Source: Rhodanobacteraceae bacterium
GTDB lineage: Bacteria; Pseudomonadota; Gammaproteobacteria; Xanthomonadales; Rhodanobacteraceae
Direction: 5' to 3'
DNA: 64,000 bases
NCBI GenBank assembly: GCA_027019085.1
Contig: JALUXG010000003.1
Location: 50,101-114,100, forward strand
Part shown: in pieces, positions 10,329 to 21,934 of the stretch
Layout of the letters: every line of letters starts with the position of its first letter
How positions within the stretch are numbered: position 1 is the stretch's first letter
The notes under the pieces: model-generated
The model's input: only the letters and a program-made list of their open reading frames with translations
Databases searched by the model: none
What the model was told of the DNA's origin: nothing
Program-made: the position numbers and the translations under genes

Positions 10329-11591
10329 ATGATGAGTGGTCAGGAAATCCGCAACTACACGATGAACTTCGGTCCCCAGCATCCTGCAGCCCACGGCGTA
10401 CTGCGCCTGGTGCTGGAAATGGATGGTGAAACCGTGGTCAAGGCCGATCCGCACATCGGCCTGCTGCACCGTGCCACCGAGAAGCTGGCCGAGTCCAAGC
10501 CATTCAACCAGTCGATCGGCTACATGGACCGCCTCGACTACGTGTCGATGATGTGCAACGAGCACGGTTACGTACGCGCGATCGAGCAGTTGCTCGGCAT
10601 TCAGGCGCCAATCCGTGCACAGTACATCCGCACCATGTTCGACGAGATCACGCGCATCCTCAATCACCTGATGTGGATCGGCTCCAACGCGCTCGATCTT
10701 GGCGCCATGGCGGTGTTCCTGTACGCCTTCCGTGAGCGCGAAGAGCTGATGGACTGCTACGAGGCCGTTTCCGGCGCGCGCATGCACGCAACCTATTACC
10801 GCCCCGGCGGCGTCTATCGCGATCTCCCGGCCAGGATGCCTCAGTACCAGGAATCGCGCTGGCACAAGGGCAAGGACCTCAAGCGACTGAACCGCTGGCG
10901 CGAAGGTTCGATGCTGGACTTCCTCGACGCTTTCACCGACGACTTTCCGACCAAGGTGGACGAATACGAGAACCTGCTGACCGACAACCGTATCTGGAAG
11001 CAGCGTACGGTCGATATCGGGGTGGTCTCTCCAGAGCAGGCGCTGGCCTGGGGCATGAGCGGTCCGATGCTGCGAGGGTCGGGCATCGAGTGGGATCTGC
11101 GCAAGAAGCAGCCCTATGCCGCCTATGCCGACGTGGATTTCGACATACCGGTCGGGGTCCATGGTGACTGCTATGACCGGTATCTGGTACGCGTCGAGGA
11201 AATGCGCCAGTCCAACCGCATCATCAAGCAATGCGTGAAATGGCTGCGCGAGCATGATGGCCCTGTCATGCTCGACAACTACAAGGTCAGCCCACCCCCA
11301 CGCGAATCCATGAAAACCGACATGGAAGCGTTGATCCATCACTTCAAGCTGTTCACCGAGGGATATGGCGTGCCTGCGGGTGAAACCTACGCGGCAGTGG
11401 AAGCGCCCAAGGGTGAATTCGGGGTGTACCTGATTTCCGACGGCGCCAACAAGCCGTTTCGCCTGAAGGTGCGCGCGCCCAGCTTTGTGCATCTTTCGTC
11501 CATGGACGCCATCGTCGCCGGCCACATGTTGCCGGACGTGGTGGCCATGATCGGTACCTACGACGTGGTATTCGGGGAGGTCGACCGATGA
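10329..11591 (+). CDS. nuoD: NADH-quinone oxidoreductase subunit D
   Basis: This 420-residue 49-kDa subunit shapes the quinone-binding site together with NuoB. Characteristic stretches are [14 protein letters not shown] near the N-terminus, [13 protein letters not shown], the [15 protein letters not shown] region and the C-terminal DVVFGEVDR. Two consecutive ATG codons (10329 and 10332) are possible starts; GAGGCGA (10319-10325) precedes them. Its stop overlaps the nuoE start (ATGA). Confidence 0.96.
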   Translation: MMSGQEIRNYTMNFGPQHPAAHGVLRLVLEMDGETVVKADPHIGLLHRATEKLAESKPFNQSIGYMDRLDYVSMMCNEHGYVRAIEQLLGIQAPIRAQYIRTMFDEITRILNHLMWIGSNALDLGAMAVFLYAFREREELMDCYEAVSGARMHATYYRPGGVYRDLPARMPQYQESRWHKGKDLKRLNRWREGSMLDFLDAFTDDFPTKVDEYENLLTDNRIWKQRTVDIGVVSPEQALAWGMSGPMLRGSGIEWDLRKKQPYAAYADVDFDIPVGVHGDCYDRYLVRVEEMRQSNRIIKQCVKWLREHDGPVMLDNYKVSPPPRESMKTDMEALIHHFKLFTEGYGVPAGETYAAVEAPKGEFGVYLISDGANKPFRLKVRAPSFVHLSSMDAIVAGHMLPDVVAMIGTYDVVFGEVDR

Positions 11592-12115
11592 AGGCCACCG
11601 GCAATTTCGACGCGGTCCGTCATGTTGACCCACAGGCTGTCCTCAACGCACACACCCGTGAGCACATCGATCACTGGGTGGCCAAGTTCCCGGCCGACCG
11701 CAAGCGTTCGGCGCTGATCCAGAGCCTGTTCGCGGCACAGGAGCAGAACGGCGGTTATCTGACCGACGAACTGATTACCGCAGTCGCCATATATCTGGAT
11801 CTGCCGCCGGTGTGGGCCTACGAAGTGGCTACTTTCTACTCGATGTTCGAGCTGGAGCCGGTGGGCCGCCACAACGTGGCCATCTGCACCAACATTTCGT
11901 GCTGGCTGAACGGTGCCGAGGACATCGTGCGTCACTGCGAAAAGAAATTCGGTGTCAAGCTGGGCGAGAGTTCGGCAGATGGTCGCATCTACCTGAAGCG
12001 CGAAGAGGAATGCCTGGCTGCCTGCTGCGGGGCGCCCATGATGGTCGTTGACGGGCATTATCACGAAAACCTGACGACGGAGAAGGTCGACGAGATTCTC
12101 GACGGTCTGGATTGA
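11588..12115 (+). CDS. nuoE: NADH-quinone oxidoreductase subunit E
   Basis: This 175-residue 24-kDa subunit is part of the NADH-dehydrogenase module and carries the [2Fe-2S] cluster N1a. The four cysteine ligands lie in [10 protein letters not shown] and [10 protein letters not shown], the second with an extra adjacent Cys. The start overlaps the nuoD stop by four bases. A 128-base gap, unusually long for this operon, separates it from nuoF. Confidence 0.95.
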   Translation: MKATGNFDAVRHVDPQAVLNAHTREHIDHWVAKFPADRKRSALIQSLFAAQEQNGGYLTDELITAVAIYLDLPPVWAYEVATFYSMFELEPVGRHNVAICTNISCWLNGAEDIVRHCEKKFGVKLGESSADGRIYLKREEECLAACCGAPMMVVDGHYHENLTTEKVDEILDGLD

Positions 12116-12243
12116 ACCCTCCGCCGAGCGGCGCAAGCCGTGAAGCGCGTCGTGCGATTTGCGCGAACACGCATCGAATCGACAGGAAAGAGCAAACCGG
12201 ATTGCGGCATCTGCCGCTCCTACGCAAACGAGCAAAGAGTCCC

Positions 12244-13554
12244 ATGGCATACGGTCCCGAACCCAAAGCACACCAGGTCGTCTACACGACACTGCACCAC
12301 GACAAGCCGTGGTCCCTGGACAGCTACCGCAAGAGCGGCGGCTGGCAGGCATGGGAAAAGATCCTGGCTGAAAAACCGGACCCGGCCACTATCATCGATG
12401 CAGTCAAGGCCAGTGTCCTGCGCGGTCGCGGCGGGGCCGGATTTCCGACCGGCCTGAAGTGGTCGTTCATGCCCAGTGGCGACATGCAGAAATACATCCT
12501 GTGCAATTCGGACGAGTCCGAGCCGGGCACCTGCAAGGACCGCGACATCCTGCGCTTCAACCCGCATTCGGTGCTCGAGGGCATGGCCATCGCCTGCTAC
12601 GCCACCGGCGCGACCGTGGCCTACAACTACATGCGCGGCGAGTTCCACCACGAGCCCTATGAACATATCGAAGAGGCGTTGCGTGAAGCCATCGAGGCCG
12701 GACTTCTTGGCAAGGACATCAAGGGTTCGGGAATCGATGTGGAGATCCACAATGCGCTCGGCGCCGGGGCCTACATCTGCGGCGAGGAAACCGCCCTGAT
12801 GGAGTCGCTGGAAGGCAAGAAAGGCCAGCCGCGCTTCAAGCCGCCGTTCCCTGCCAATTTCGGTCTGTATGGCAAACCCACGACCATCAACAACACCGAG
12901 ACCTACGCCTCGGTACCGGCCATCCTGCGCAACGGCGCGGACTGGTTCCTGAACCAGGGCAAGCCCAACAATGGCGGGCCGAAGATCTTCTCGGTATCCG
13001 GTCACGTCAATACACCGGGCAATTATGAGATTCCACTCGGCACGCCCTTTCGTGATCTGCTGGACATGGCCGGTGGCGTGCGCGGCGGCAGACAGCTCAA
13101 GGCCGTGATCCCGGGTGGTTCATCGATGAAGGTGCTGCCCGCGCAAACCATCCTGGAGTGCACCATGGACTATGACAGCCTGCAGAAGGCCGGCTCGGGC
13201 CTGGGGTCCGGCGCCGTCATCGTCATGGACGAGACCACGTGCATGGTCAAGGCATGCCGCCGCATATCGCAGTTCTATTTCAAGGAGTCGTGCGGGCAGT
13301 GCACGCCGTGCCGCGAGGGTACCGGCTGGATGTACCGGGTACTCACGCGCATCGTCGAGGGCAAGGGCACCAGCGAGGACCTGCACCGCCTGAAGGCGGT
13401 GGCCGGGCAGATCGAGGGCCATACCATATGCGCCTTCGGTGAAGCCGCTGCCTGGCCGGTGCAGGGCTTTTTGCATCATTTCTGGGATGAATTCGAATAT
13501 TTCGTCGAGCACGGCCGTTCGATGACCGAAGACAAGCTGGGAGTCGCCGCCTGA
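12244..13554 (+). CDS. nuoF: NADH-quinone oxidoreductase subunit F
   Basis: This 436-residue 51-kDa subunit binds NADH and FMN and starts the electron chain of complex I. It shows the glycine-rich NADH site LRGRGGAGFPTGLKW, the FMN-binding NSDESEPGTCKDR and GAYICGEETALMESLEG, and the [4Fe-4S] cluster N3 ligands in ESCGQCTPCREGTGW. The ATG at 12244 gives a family-like N-terminus of about 20 residues before LHHDKPWSL. No strong ribosome binding site is visible, and the frame is open further upstream, so the start is the least certain in the operon. Confidence 0.93.
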   Translation: MAYGPEPKAHQVVYTTLHHDKPWSLDSYRKSGGWQAWEKILAEKPDPATIIDAVKASVLRGRGGAGFPTGLKWSFMPSGDMQKYILCNSDESEPGTCKDRDILRFNPHSVLEGMAIACYATGATVAYNYMRGEFHHEPYEHIEEALREAIEAGLLGKDIKGSGIDVEIHNALGAGAYICGEETALMESLEGKKGQPRFKPPFPANFGLYGKPTTINNTETYASVPAILRNGADWFLNQGKPNNGGPKIFSVSGHVNTPGNYEIPLGTPFRDLLDMAGGVRGGRQLKAVIPGGSSMKVLPAQTILECTMDYDSLQKAGSGLGSGAVIVMDETTCMVKACRRISQFYFKESCGQCTPCREGTGWMYRVLTRIVEGKGTSEDLHRLKAVAGQIEGHTICAFGEAAAWPVQGFLHHFWDEFEYFVEHGRSMTEDKLGVAA

Positions 13555-15890
13555 TGAGTGCGCAGCCCGCCAACAACACCCCGTCGGACATGGTCAACAT
13601 CGAAATCGATGGCAAGGCCATGCAGGTTGCCAAGGGATCGATGATCATCCAGGCGGCCGACAGCGTCGGGATCCATATCCCACGGTTCTGCTACCACCCG
13701 AAACTGGCCATCGCCGCCAATTGCCGGCAGTGCCTGGTCGAAGTGGAAATGAACGGCAAACCCATTCCCAAGCCGCAACCGGCGTGCGCCACACCGGTGG
13801 GCGAGGGGATGAAAGTTTCCACGCGTTCGGAAAAGGCCCTGCACTGGCAGCGCGACGTGATGGAATTCCTGCTGATCAACCATCCGCTGGACTGTCCGAT
13901 CTGCGACCAGGGCGGTGAGTGCGAACTGCAGGACATGGCCCTGGGATATGGCCGTTCGGTCAGCCGGTTCACCGAGCGCAAGCGTACTGTGGCCGATGAG
14001 AACATCGGTCCGCTGATCGCCACCGAGATGACCCGCTGCATCCAGTGCACGCGATGCGTTCGCTTCATGGGCGAGATCGCCGGCACCCATGAACTGGGTG
14101 GCATGTACCGTGGCGAAGGTCTGGAGATCGGTACCTATATCGGCAAGGCGATCGACAGCGAAATCGGCGGCAACATCATTGACGTGTGCCCGGTCGGCGC
14201 GCTGACCAACAAGCCCTTCCAGTTCCAGGCGCGTGCCTGGGAACTGATTGCACGCCCTTCCATCGGCTATCACGACGCGCTCGGATCCAACCTCTGGCTG
14301 CATACCCGGCGTGGCCAGGTGCTGCGTACCGTTCCGCGTGACAACGAGGCCGTCAACGAATGCTGGCTGTCGGATCGTGACCGATACAGCCATCAGGGAC
14401 TGTATGCCGAAGACCGGCTGCACAAGCCGATGGTCAAGCGTGACGGCACCTGGCAGGAAGTGTCCTGGGATGAAGCCCTGCTGGCGGCATCCGAAGCCTT
14501 GCGCAGTGCGGGCAAGGAAACCGGTTTCCTGGTCCACCCCGCCACCAGCAATGAGGAAGGCGCCCTGTTGCGCCGTCTGGCCTCCGGTCTGGGCAGCGCA
14601 CACATCGATCACCGCTTGCGCCAGCAGGACCTGGCCGATCGTCCGGCTGCCCGTGCTTTCGGTACACCGGTCAAGGACATGGACAAGGTCGACGCGGCGT
14701 TGCTGCTCGGCTGCAACCTGCGTCATGAAATGCCGTTGCTGAGCCAGCGCCTGCGCAAGGCCGTTCGCCATGGCGCCAAGGTGCACGTGGTCAGTTGCTT
14801 GAAGCTCGATCAAGCACACGACCTGGCCGGTGAAACCGTGGTCGAACCGACGCGTCTGCTGTCGGCGGTGCTGGCAATTGCCCGGGTCGCTGCCGATGAG
14901 AGCCAATTGCAGCTGCCGAGCCGATTGCAGCCGGGACTTGACGGCGTGCAGGTCGACGAAGCCTCGCGTGCAGCGTTCCGGGCCCTGAAGGAAGCCGGGA
15001 CAGGCACAGTCATATTTGGCGAACTGGCCAGCACTCACCCCCAGGCATCCTGGTTGCGCGCAGCAGCTCGCTACATCGCCGAAGCCGCACAGTGCGGTTT
15101 CAACGAGATACCTCTGGGCGCCAATGCGATCGGGCTTTCGCGCATGGGCGTGTTGCCAACCGATGAGGGCCTTGATGCGCGCGCCATGCTCGTGCAGCCT
15201 CGCCCTGCCTATGTGCTGTACGGTGTCGACCTGCCGTACGACCTGGTCGATGAAAACCGTGCCATGCAATCGCTGATGGCTGCCGACACCGTGGTCGCCT
15301 TCAGCGCCTATCTCGGCCGCAGCCTTAGCGATGTCGCCGACGTGATCCTGCCCTTGGCGCTGTTGCCCGAATCCGACGGCAGCCTGACCAACGTGGACGG
15401 GCAGGAACAGTCAGTGAAGGCCGGTGCCCAGGCGCCCGGACAGGCGCGCGAGGGCTGGAAGATCCTGCGTGCCCTCGGTGGCGAACTGAAACTCGACGGT
15501 TTCGATTTCACCAGTTACTCCGAGCTTCTCGCTTCCATGCATGCCGCCGAAGCTCCCGAAGGGCAGGGCCTGTGCGATCTTGCCGCTGATGCAGGTGGCA
15601 TGAAGCGCATAGCCAGCATGCCGGTCTATCGCAGCGATGCGGTCCTGCGTCGCGCGAGCGCGCTCAATGCACACCCGCTGACACGTGGCGCCGCTGTGCG
15701 CATGCATGCCGACGATGCGGCCCGCATGGGCGTCAGCGACGGTGACAGCCTGCAGGTGTCCGGTTCGGTCACCTTGCCGGTTGTCGTGGATGAAGCCGTG
15801 CCGGTCGGGGCGGTGTGGATCGAGTCGGCCTATGCGGAATCGGCGGCACTGCCGCCGCATGGCGCAACACTCAACTTGAACAGGCTCTGA
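13554..15890 (+). CDS. nuoG: NADH-quinone oxidoreductase subunit G
   Basis: This 778-residue 75-kDa subunit carries several iron-sulfur clusters of the peripheral arm. The N-terminal third has the [2Fe-2S] ligands ([25 protein letters not shown]), the His-Cys region [18 protein letters not shown], and the ferredoxin-like [11 protein letters not shown] with [11 protein letters not shown]. The rest is a molybdopterin-oxidoreductase fold. It starts at the last base of the nuoF stop codon (TGATG). Confidence 0.96.
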   Translation: MSAQPANNTPSDMVNIEIDGKAMQVAKGSMIIQAADSVGIHIPRFCYHPKLAIAANCRQCLVEVEMNGKPIPKPQPACATPVGEGMKVSTRSEKALHWQRDVMEFLLINHPLDCPICDQGGECELQDMALGYGRSVSRFTERKRTVADENIGPLIATEMTRCIQCTRCVRFMGEIAGTHELGGMYRGEGLEIGTYIGKAIDSEIGGNIIDVCPVGALTNKPFQFQARAWELIARPSIGYHDALGSNLWLHTRRGQVLRTVPRDNEAVNECWLSDRDRYSHQGLYAEDRLHKPMVKRDGTWQEVSWDEALLAASEALRSAGKETGFLVHPATSNEEGALLRRLASGLGSAHIDHRLRQQDLADRPAARAFGTPVKDMDKVDAALLLGCNLRHEMPLLSQRLRKAVRHGAKVHVVSCLKLDQAHDLAGETVVEPTRLLSAVLAIARVAADESQLQLPSRLQPGLDGVQVDEASRAAFRALKEAGTGTVIFGELASTHPQASWLRAAARYIAEAAQCGFNEIPLGANAIGLSRMGVLPTDEGLDARAMLVQPRPAYVLYGVDLPYDLVDENRAMQSLMAADTVVAFSAYLGRSLSDVADVILPLALLPESDGSLTNVDGQEQSVKAGAQAPGQAREGWKILRALGGELKLDGFDFTSYSELLASMHAAEAPEGQGLCDLAADAGGMKRIASMPVYRSDAVLRRASALNAHPLTRGAAVRMHADDAARMGVSDGDSLQVSGSVTLPVVVDEAVPVGAVWIESAYAESAALPPHGATLNLNRL

Positions 15891-15892
15891 GC

Positions 15893-16912
15893 ATGGCTGC
15901 TGAACTCTGGCTCGTCTTCTGGACGCTGCTTAAGATCCTCGCGATCACCATACCCGTGATCCTGGCGGTGGCGATGTTCGTCTACTGGGAGCGCAAGGTC
16001 ATCGGCTGGATGCACGTGCGCATGGGGCCGAACAAGATCGGTCCGCTGGGCCTGTTCCAGGCTTTTGCCGATGTGGTCAAGCTGCTGCTCAAGGAGGTCG
16101 TGGTTCCGGCCAATGCCAACCGCTTCCTGTTTTTCCTTGCGCCGCTGCTGGCGCTGGTTCCGGCCCTTGCCGCATGGGCAGTGGTGCCGTTTGGGCAGGG
16201 CCTGGTGCTGGCCAATGTCAATGCCGGGGTGCTGTACCTGCTGGCGATGAGTTCACTGGGGGTATACGGGATCATCCTCGCCGGCTGGGCGTCCAATTCG
16301 CGTTACGCCCTGCTGGGCGCCATGCGTTCGGCAGCGCAGGTCATCTCCTACGAACTGGCCATGGGCATGGCGCTGATCTGCGTGCTGGTGCTGGCCGGCA
16401 GCCTGAACCTGACCGCGATCGTCGATGCGCAGGCCGGTCCCAAGGGACTGTTCGACTGGTTCTGGCTGCCGTTGCTGCCGGTGTTTGTCATTTACTGGAT
16501 ATCCGGCGTTGCCGAGACCAACCGCGCACCGTTCGATGTTGCCGAAGGCGAGTCGGAAATCGTGGCCGGTTTCCATGTCGAGTATTCCGGCTCGGCCTTC
16601 GCGATCTTCTTTCTGGCCGAATACGCCAACATGATCCTGATCAGCTTTCTGGCTGCCGTGCTGTTTCTCGGTGGCTGGCTGAGTCCGTTTCCGGTTTCGT
16701 GGGGATGGATCGGAACGCCGGGATTTGGCTGGCTGCTCGTCAAGGCGTTTGTCTTTTCCTTCCTGTTCCTGTGGTTCCGCGCCACTTTCCCGCGTTACCG
16801 CTACGACCAGATCATGCGTCTGGGCTGGAAGGTGTTCATTCCCATCACCATCGTCTGGGTGCTCGTGGCTGGCTGCATGAAGTATTTCGGCTGGGTCACG
16901 ATTGGAGGTTGA
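15893..16912 (+). CDS. nuoH: NADH-quinone oxidoreductase subunit H
   Basis: This 339-residue membrane subunit with about eight to nine helices forms the junction between the quinone site and the proton-pumping arm. Signature regions are [38 protein letters not shown] and the acidic loop [26 protein letters not shown]. It begins two bases after nuoG. The next gene, nuoI, starts eight bases after its stop. Confidence 0.96.
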   Translation: MAAELWLVFWTLLKILAITIPVILAVAMFVYWERKVIGWMHVRMGPNKIGPLGLFQAFADVVKLLLKEVVVPANANRFLFFLAPLLALVPALAAWAVVPFGQGLVLANVNAGVLYLLAMSSLGVYGIILAGWASNSRYALLGAMRSAAQVISYELAMGMALICVLVLAGSLNLTAIVDAQAGPKGLFDWFWLPLLPVFVIYWISGVAETNRAPFDVAEGESEIVAGFHVEYSGSAFAIFFLAEYANMILISFLAAVLFLGGWLSPFPVSWGWIGTPGFGWLLVKAFVFSFLFLWFRATFPRYRYDQIMRLGWKVFIPITIVWVLVAGCMKYFGWVTIGG

Positions 16913-16919
16913 GCAGCAC

Positions 16920-17411
16920 ATGTCCCGCATCACCAGTTATTTCAAGAGCCTTCTGCTCATCGAGATGTTCAAGGGCATGGGTCTGACGATCCGTTACATG
17001 TTCCAGCCCAAGTACACCATGCGCTTTCCGATGGAGCACATTCCCAAGTCCAACCGCTTCCGCGGTCTGCACGCCTTGCGTCGTTATCCCAATGGCGAGG
17101 AACGTTGCATTGCCTGCAAGCTGTGCGAAGCGGTATGTCCCGCGTTGGCCATCACCATCGACTCGGCGCCGCGCGCCAGCGATGGGCAACGACGCACCAC
17201 GCGATATGACATCGACCTGTTCAAGTGCATCTACTGCGGTTTCTGCGAGGAAAGCTGCCCGGTCGATTCGATCGTCGAAACATCGATCCATGAGTACCAC
17301 TTCGAGCAACGAGGCGAGAACGTGGTGACCAAACAGCAGTTGCTGGCCATCGGTGACCGTTTCGAGCAGGACATCGCTGCAGAACGTGCTCAGGACGCGG
17401 CGTACCGCTGA
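16920..17411 (+). CDS. nuoI: NADH-quinone oxidoreductase subunit I
   Basis: This 163-residue ferredoxin-like subunit carries clusters N6a and N6b. The two 4Fe-4S motifs are [12 protein letters not shown] and [12 protein letters not shown]. An amphipathic N-terminal helix attaches it to the membrane. GGAGG (16904-16908), lying inside the end of nuoH, is the likely ribosome binding site for the ATG at 16920. Confidence 0.97.
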   Translation: MSRITSYFKSLLLIEMFKGMGLTIRYMFQPKYTMRFPMEHIPKSNRFRGLHALRRYPNGEERCIACKLCEAVCPALAITIDSAPRASDGQRRTTRYDIDLFKCIYCGFCEESCPVDSIVETSIHEYHFEQRGENVVTKQQLLAIGDRFEQDIAAERAQDAAYR

Positions 17412-17424
17412 GCATCAGGAGAAC

Positions 17425-18054
17425 ATGATGAACCCCCAGTTGCTTGAGCTGATCTGCTTCTACGCCTTCGCCGCGGTCGCCGTCGTGTCCGCGCTGATGG
17501 TGATCACCCTGCGCAATTCCGTGCATGCGGTGCTTTCCCTGGTGCTTACCTTCTTCAGCGTGGCCAGCATCTGGTTGCTGGCACAGGCTGAATTCCTGGC
17601 GCTGGCACTGATCGTGGTCTATGTCGGTGCAGTCATGGTGCTGTTCCTGTTCGTGGTGATGATGCTCGATATCAACCAGGAAAAAGTTCGCGAGGGCTTC
17701 ATCCGTTATCTGCCGGTCGGCATCGTGGTGGCAGCGGTGATGCTCCTGGAAATGCTGGCACTCATCGGCCTGAGGGCCATGCATGTGGCCGTGATGGGGC
17801 CCAATCCGGCCACCGAGGCCGGCATGTCGAACATAGCCTGGCTGGGGCAGGCCTTGTACACGCGCTATCTGCTGCCATTCGAGGTCGCGGCCCTGATTCT
17901 CACGGTAGGCCTGGTGGCTGCCGTGGTGCTGACACTTCGCCACAAGGCTATCGCGCGTCACCAGAACCCTTCCGAGCAGGTGCGCGTACGCGACCGCGAT
18001 CGCGTGCGCATCGTGAAGATGGATGCCGAACGCCCGCAGGAGGACCAGGCATGA
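17425..18054 (+). CDS. nuoJ: NADH-quinone oxidoreductase subunit J
   Basis: This 209-residue membrane subunit has five predicted helices, with the conserved third-helix region [21 protein letters not shown] that includes the pi-bulge important for coupling. Two adjacent ATGs (17425, 17428) are possible; AGGAG at 17417-17421 sits better with the second. The C-terminal tail after the last helix is charged and unusually rich in Arg/Asp ([13 protein letters not shown]). It overlaps nuoK by four bases. Confidence 0.94.
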   Translation: MMNPQLLELICFYAFAAVAVVSALMVITLRNSVHAVLSLVLTFFSVASIWLLAQAEFLALALIVVYVGAVMVLFLFVVMMLDINQEKVREGFIRYLPVGIVVAAVMLLEMLALIGLRAMHVAVMGPNPATEAGMSNIAWLGQALYTRYLLPFEVAALILTVGLVAAVVLTLRHKAIARHQNPSEQVRVRDRDRVRIVKMDAERPQEDQA

Positions 18055-18356
18055 TCACACTTGCCCATTTCATCATTCTCGGCGCCGTGCTGTTCTGCAT
18101 CGCCGTGGCCGGGGTGTTCATCAACCGCAAGAACGTGATCGTTCTGCTGATGTCGATCGAGCTGATGCTGCTCGCGGTCAACATCAATTTCGTTGCCTTT
18201 TCCCGTTTTGGCGGCGACGTTGCCGGGCAGATCTTCGTGTTCTTCATCCTCACGGTGGCAGCGGCCGAGACCGCCATCGGCCTGGCGATCCTGACCCTGC
18301 TGTTCCGCAACCGCGGCACCATCAACATTGCCGACATCGATTCGATGAAGGGCTGA
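18051..18356 (+). CDS. nuoK: NADH-quinone oxidoreductase subunit K
   Basis: This 101-residue subunit has three transmembrane helices, with the conserved glutamates in [20 protein letters not shown] and [12 protein letters not shown] that belong to the central charged axis of complex I. It overlaps nuoJ (ATGA) and is 16 bases from nuoL. Confidence 0.96.
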   Translation: MITLAHFIILGAVLFCIAVAGVFINRKNVIVLLMSIELMLLAVNINFVAFSRFGGDVAGQIFVFFILTVAAAETAIGLAILTLLFRNRGTINIADIDSMKG

Positions 18357-18372
18357 GGAAGGACCTGTCCCA

Positions 18373-20394
18373 ATGCACCAGCTATCGACCTCCATCCTGC
18401 TGATCATCGTGCTGGCGCCGCTGGCCGGTGCGGTGCTGGCCGGTTTCTTCGGCAGGCAGATCGGGCGCGCCGGAGCGCATACGGTCACCATCCTCGGTGT
18501 CGGAATTGCCTGTGCACTTTCGTTCGTCGTGCTGTACCAATTGGTGTGGGGAGGGGCTGCGAACTACAACCAGGACATCTACACCTGGTTCCAGATCGGC
18601 AAGTTCCACGCCAGTATCGGTTTCATGATCGATCGCCTGAGCGCGATGATGATGGTGGTCGTCACCTTCGTCTCGCTGATGGTGCACATCTACACGATCG
18701 GCTACATGGCCGACGATGACGGGTACACGCGCTTTTTCAGTTACATCGCGCTGTTCACGTTCTCCATGCTCATGCTGGTCATGAGCAACAATTTCATGCA
18801 GTTGTTCTTCGGCTGGGAGGCGGTAGGCCTGGTTTCCTATCTGCTGATCGGCTTCTACTACAAGCGCCCCAGTGCGATCGCCGCCAATCTCAAGGCGTTC
18901 CTGGTCAACCGAGTGGGCGATTTCGGCTTTGTTCTGGGCATTGGCGCGGTGTTGTATTTTCTCGGCACGCTCGATTACCAGGCCGCCTTCGATCATGCGC
19001 CGTCGCTGGTGGAGCAGACGTTGCAGATCACCCAGCACACCCACTGGAGCGCTGCGACGGTGATAGCCGTGCTGCTGTTCATCGGTGCCATGGGCAAGTC
19101 CGCGCAGGTACCGCTGCATGTCTGGCTGCCGGACTCGATGGAGGGCCCGACCCCGATCTCGGCGCTGATCCATGCGGCGACCATGGTCACGGCAGGCATC
19201 TACATGGTCGCCCGTATGTCGCCGATCTATGAACTGTCGACCACGGCTCTGAGCCTGGTGCTGGTGATCGGCGCTACCGGTGCGTTCTTTACCGGTTTGA
19301 TCGGTATCGTGCAGAACGATATCAAGCGCGTGATTGCCTATTCGACGCTTTCCCAGCTTGGGTACATGACCGCGGCACTCGGCATTTCGGCCTATGCCGG
19401 TGCCGTCTACCACCTGATGACGCATGCCTTCTTCAAGGCACTGCTGTTCCTTGGCGCCGGTTCGGTCATCATCGCCATGCACCACGAGCAGGACATGCGC
19501 TACATGGGCGGCCTGCGCAAGCGCATGCCGATCACCTACCTCACCATGTGGATCGGTTCGCTGGCGCTTTGCGGGGTGCCGTTCTTCTCCGGTTTCTATT
19601 CCAAGGACGCGATCATCGAGGCCGTCGGCGAGACACATCGTTGGGGAGCGACCTATGCCTACTACTGCGTGCTGTTCGGCGCGCTGGTCACTGCGCTGTA
19701 CACCTTCCGCCTGATGCACCTGACCTTTCACGGCAAGCCGCGTTACAAGGTGGTCGAGTCGCATGGTCACGACCATGATGTGCATGTCCATCATGAACCC
19801 GGCGTGCTTTCCCATCCGCCCAAGGAATCACCCTGGGTGGTCACCGTGCCACTCATCCTGTTGGCCATACCCTCGTTGCTGATCGGATATTTCACGGCCG
19901 GGCCAATGTTGTACGGAACCTGGTTCGGCAAGGCCATCCACGTACAGGAGGCCCACGACGTGCTGGCCGAGATGGCCACCCATTTCCATGGCGCGTTCCG
20001 TCTGGGTCTCGAGGGCTTCACCGGTTGGCCCTTCGTGCTGGTCGTGCTCGGGTTTGCCATCACCACCTATGTGTACATCTTCAACCCGCCGATGGCCGGG
20101 CGCATACAGCGCATGTTGAAACCCGTCTATGTGGTGCTCGATCGCAAGTTCTGGTTCGACGAGGTCTATCAGGCGGTTTTCGCCCGCGGTGGCGTGAAAC
20201 TGGGCCGGATGCTGTGGAAGGCTGGCGATCACACCGTCATCGACGGCGCCATCGACGGCTCGGCGAGTCTGGTTCAGCGCATTGCTTCCGGGATGCGCCG
20301 CTTGCAGTCGGGCTACCTCTATCATTACGCGTTCGCCATGATCCTCGGCCTGATCCTGCTTCTGGGCGGGTTCTGGTGGTTCGGGCACGTTTGA
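18373..20394 (+). CDS. nuoL: NADH-quinone oxidoreductase subunit L
   Basis: This 673-residue antiporter-like subunit is the distal proton pump. It has the conserved region FFGWEAVGLVSYLLIGFYY, the lysine-bearing VPLHVWLPDSMEGPTPISALIHAATMVTAG and HAFFKALLFLGAGSVI. A His-rich loop (HGHDHDVHVHHEP, about residues 462-474) lies before the long C-terminal transverse helix. A strong GAGGAAGGA motif (18355-18363) precedes the ATG. Confidence 0.97.
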   Translation: MHQLSTSILLIIVLAPLAGAVLAGFFGRQIGRAGAHTVTILGVGIACALSFVVLYQLVWGGAANYNQDIYTWFQIGKFHASIGFMIDRLSAMMMVVVTFVSLMVHIYTIGYMADDDGYTRFFSYIALFTFSMLMLVMSNNFMQLFFGWEAVGLVSYLLIGFYYKRPSAIAANLKAFLVNRVGDFGFVLGIGAVLYFLGTLDYQAAFDHAPSLVEQTLQITQHTHWSAATVIAVLLFIGAMGKSAQVPLHVWLPDSMEGPTPISALIHAATMVTAGIYMVARMSPIYELSTTALSLVLVIGATGAFFTGLIGIVQNDIKRVIAYSTLSQLGYMTAALGISAYAGAVYHLMTHAFFKALLFLGAGSVIIAMHHEQDMRYMGGLRKRMPITYLTMWIGSLALCGVPFFSGFYSKDAIIEAVGETHRWGATYAYYCVLFGALVTALYTFRLMHLTFHGKPRYKVVESHGHDHDVHVHHEPGVLSHPPKESPWVVTVPLILLAIPSLLIGYFTAGPMLYGTWFGKAIHVQEAHDVLAEMATHFHGAFRLGLEGFTGWPFVLVVLGFAITTYVYIFNPPMAGRIQRMLKPVYVVLDRKFWFDEVYQAVFARGGVKLGRMLWKAGDHTVIDGAIDGSASLVQRIASGMRRLQSGYLYHYAFAMILGLILLLGGFWWFGHV

Positions 20395-20415
20395 TTCATC
20401 ACGGAAGCCGTATCG

Positions 20416-21924
20416 ATGTCGAATCATTTGCTAAGCCTGCTGATCTGGCTGCCCATGGCCGGCGCCATACCGGTTCTCATTGCCGGTGCGCGCGGTAGCA
20501 CCAGCCGCTGGATCGCGCTGTCGGTTGCGGTAGCGACATTCATTGCCAGCGTGTTCCTCCTCGTGGCCTACCGGACCGACGGGCCGCTGATGCAACTGGT
20601 CGAGTCCTACCCGTGGATCGCCTCCCTGCATGTGAACTATGCCCTGGGCGTGGACGGCATCTCGGTGGCCCTGATCCTGCTGACCACGTTTGTCGGCGTA
20701 CTGGTCATCGTCGGTGCCTGGGACGTGATCAAGGACAACAAGCCGCATCAGTACATGGCTGCAATGCTGGTCCTGGAAGGACTCCTGGTGGGCGTGTTCT
20801 GCGCCACCGACGCGCTGCTTTTCTATGTGTTCTTCGAGGCCATGCTGATCCCGATGTTCATTCTTATCGGTATCTGGGGCGGGCCGCGTCGCGTGTACGC
20901 GACACTGAAGTTCTTCATCTACACATTCCTGGGCTCGATCTTCATGCTGATCGGCCTGATCTACCTGTACCAGAAGGCCGGAACCTTCGACATGGCAACC
21001 CTGGCGGCCCTGCCGCTCACCATGAAGGAGCAGACCTGGCTGTTCTTTGCGTTCCTGATTGCCTTTGCCATCAAGATCCCGATGGTGCCGGTGCACACCT
21101 GGCTTCCCGATGCGCATGTCGAGGCGCCCACTGGCGGCTCGGTGGTGCTGGCCGCGGTCATGCTGAAAGTGGGTGGATACGGATTCCTGCGTTTCTCGCT
21201 GCCGATCGTGCCGGATGCGTCGGCACACTATGCCTGGCTGGTCATCGTCCTCAGCCTGATACCGATCGTCTACATCGGCTACGTGGCCCTGGTGCAGGAG
21301 GACATGAAGAAGCTGGTGGCGTATTCCTCCATCGCCCACATGGGGTTTGTCACGCTGGGCATGTTCATCGTCTTCATGCTGGTGCGGGACCTGCACAATT
21401 TCGATGCGGCCAACCTGGCCATGCAGGGCGCGGTGGTGCAGATGATGTCGCACGGATTCGTGTCAGGCGCCATGTTCTCGTGCATCGGCGTGATGTACGA
21501 CCGCCTGCACACGCGGCGCATCGCCGATTACGGTGGGATGGTCAACGTGATGCCATGGTTCGCCTTCTTCATGGTCTTTTTCGCCATGGCCAATGTCGGC
21601 CTGCCGGGAACCAGCGGTTTCGTCGGCGAATTCATGGTGATTCTGGCAAGCTTCAGCGCCAATCCGTGGATCGCCCTGGTGGCGGCCTTCACGCTCATCA
21701 TCGGCGCGGGCTACACGCTGTGGCTCATCAAGCGCGTGATCTGGGGCGATGTCACCAGCGACAAGGTGGCCGCGATGAAGGACATCAACGGCCGTGAGGC
21801 TTTTGTGCTGGGTGCGTTCGCCCTGGCCGTGCTGGTCATCGGCGTGTGGCCACAACCCCTGGTGCACCTGATGGGCGGTTCGATCGACCACCTGGTGCAT
21901 CAACTCGCCATCAGCAAGACCTGA
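20416..21924 (+). CDS. nuoM: NADH-quinone oxidoreductase subunit M
   Basis: This 502-residue antiporter-like proton pump has the conserved FFEAMLIPMFILIGIWGG, KIPMVPVHTWLPDAHVEAPTGGSVVLAAVMLKVGGYG and MSHGFVSGAMFSCIGVMYDR. It begins 21 bases after nuoL. Confidence 0.97.
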   Translation: MSNHLLSLLIWLPMAGAIPVLIAGARGSTSRWIALSVAVATFIASVFLLVAYRTDGPLMQLVESYPWIASLHVNYALGVDGISVALILLTTFVGVLVIVGAWDVIKDNKPHQYMAAMLVLEGLLVGVFCATDALLFYVFFEAMLIPMFILIGIWGGPRRVYATLKFFIYTFLGSIFMLIGLIYLYQKAGTFDMATLAALPLTMKEQTWLFFAFLIAFAIKIPMVPVHTWLPDAHVEAPTGGSVVLAAVMLKVGGYGFLRFSLPIVPDASAHYAWLVIVLSLIPIVYIGYVALVQEDMKKLVAYSSIAHMGFVTLGMFIVFMLVRDLHNFDAANLAMQGAVVQMMSHGFVSGAMFSCIGVMYDRLHTRRIADYGGMVNVMPWFAFFMVFFAMANVGLPGTSGFVGEFMVILASFSANPWIALVAAFTLIIGAGYTLWLIKRVIWGDVTSDKVAAMKDINGREAFVLGAFALAVLVIGVWPQPLVHLMGGSIDHLVHQLAISKT

Positions 21925-21934
21925 GGACAGCCGC

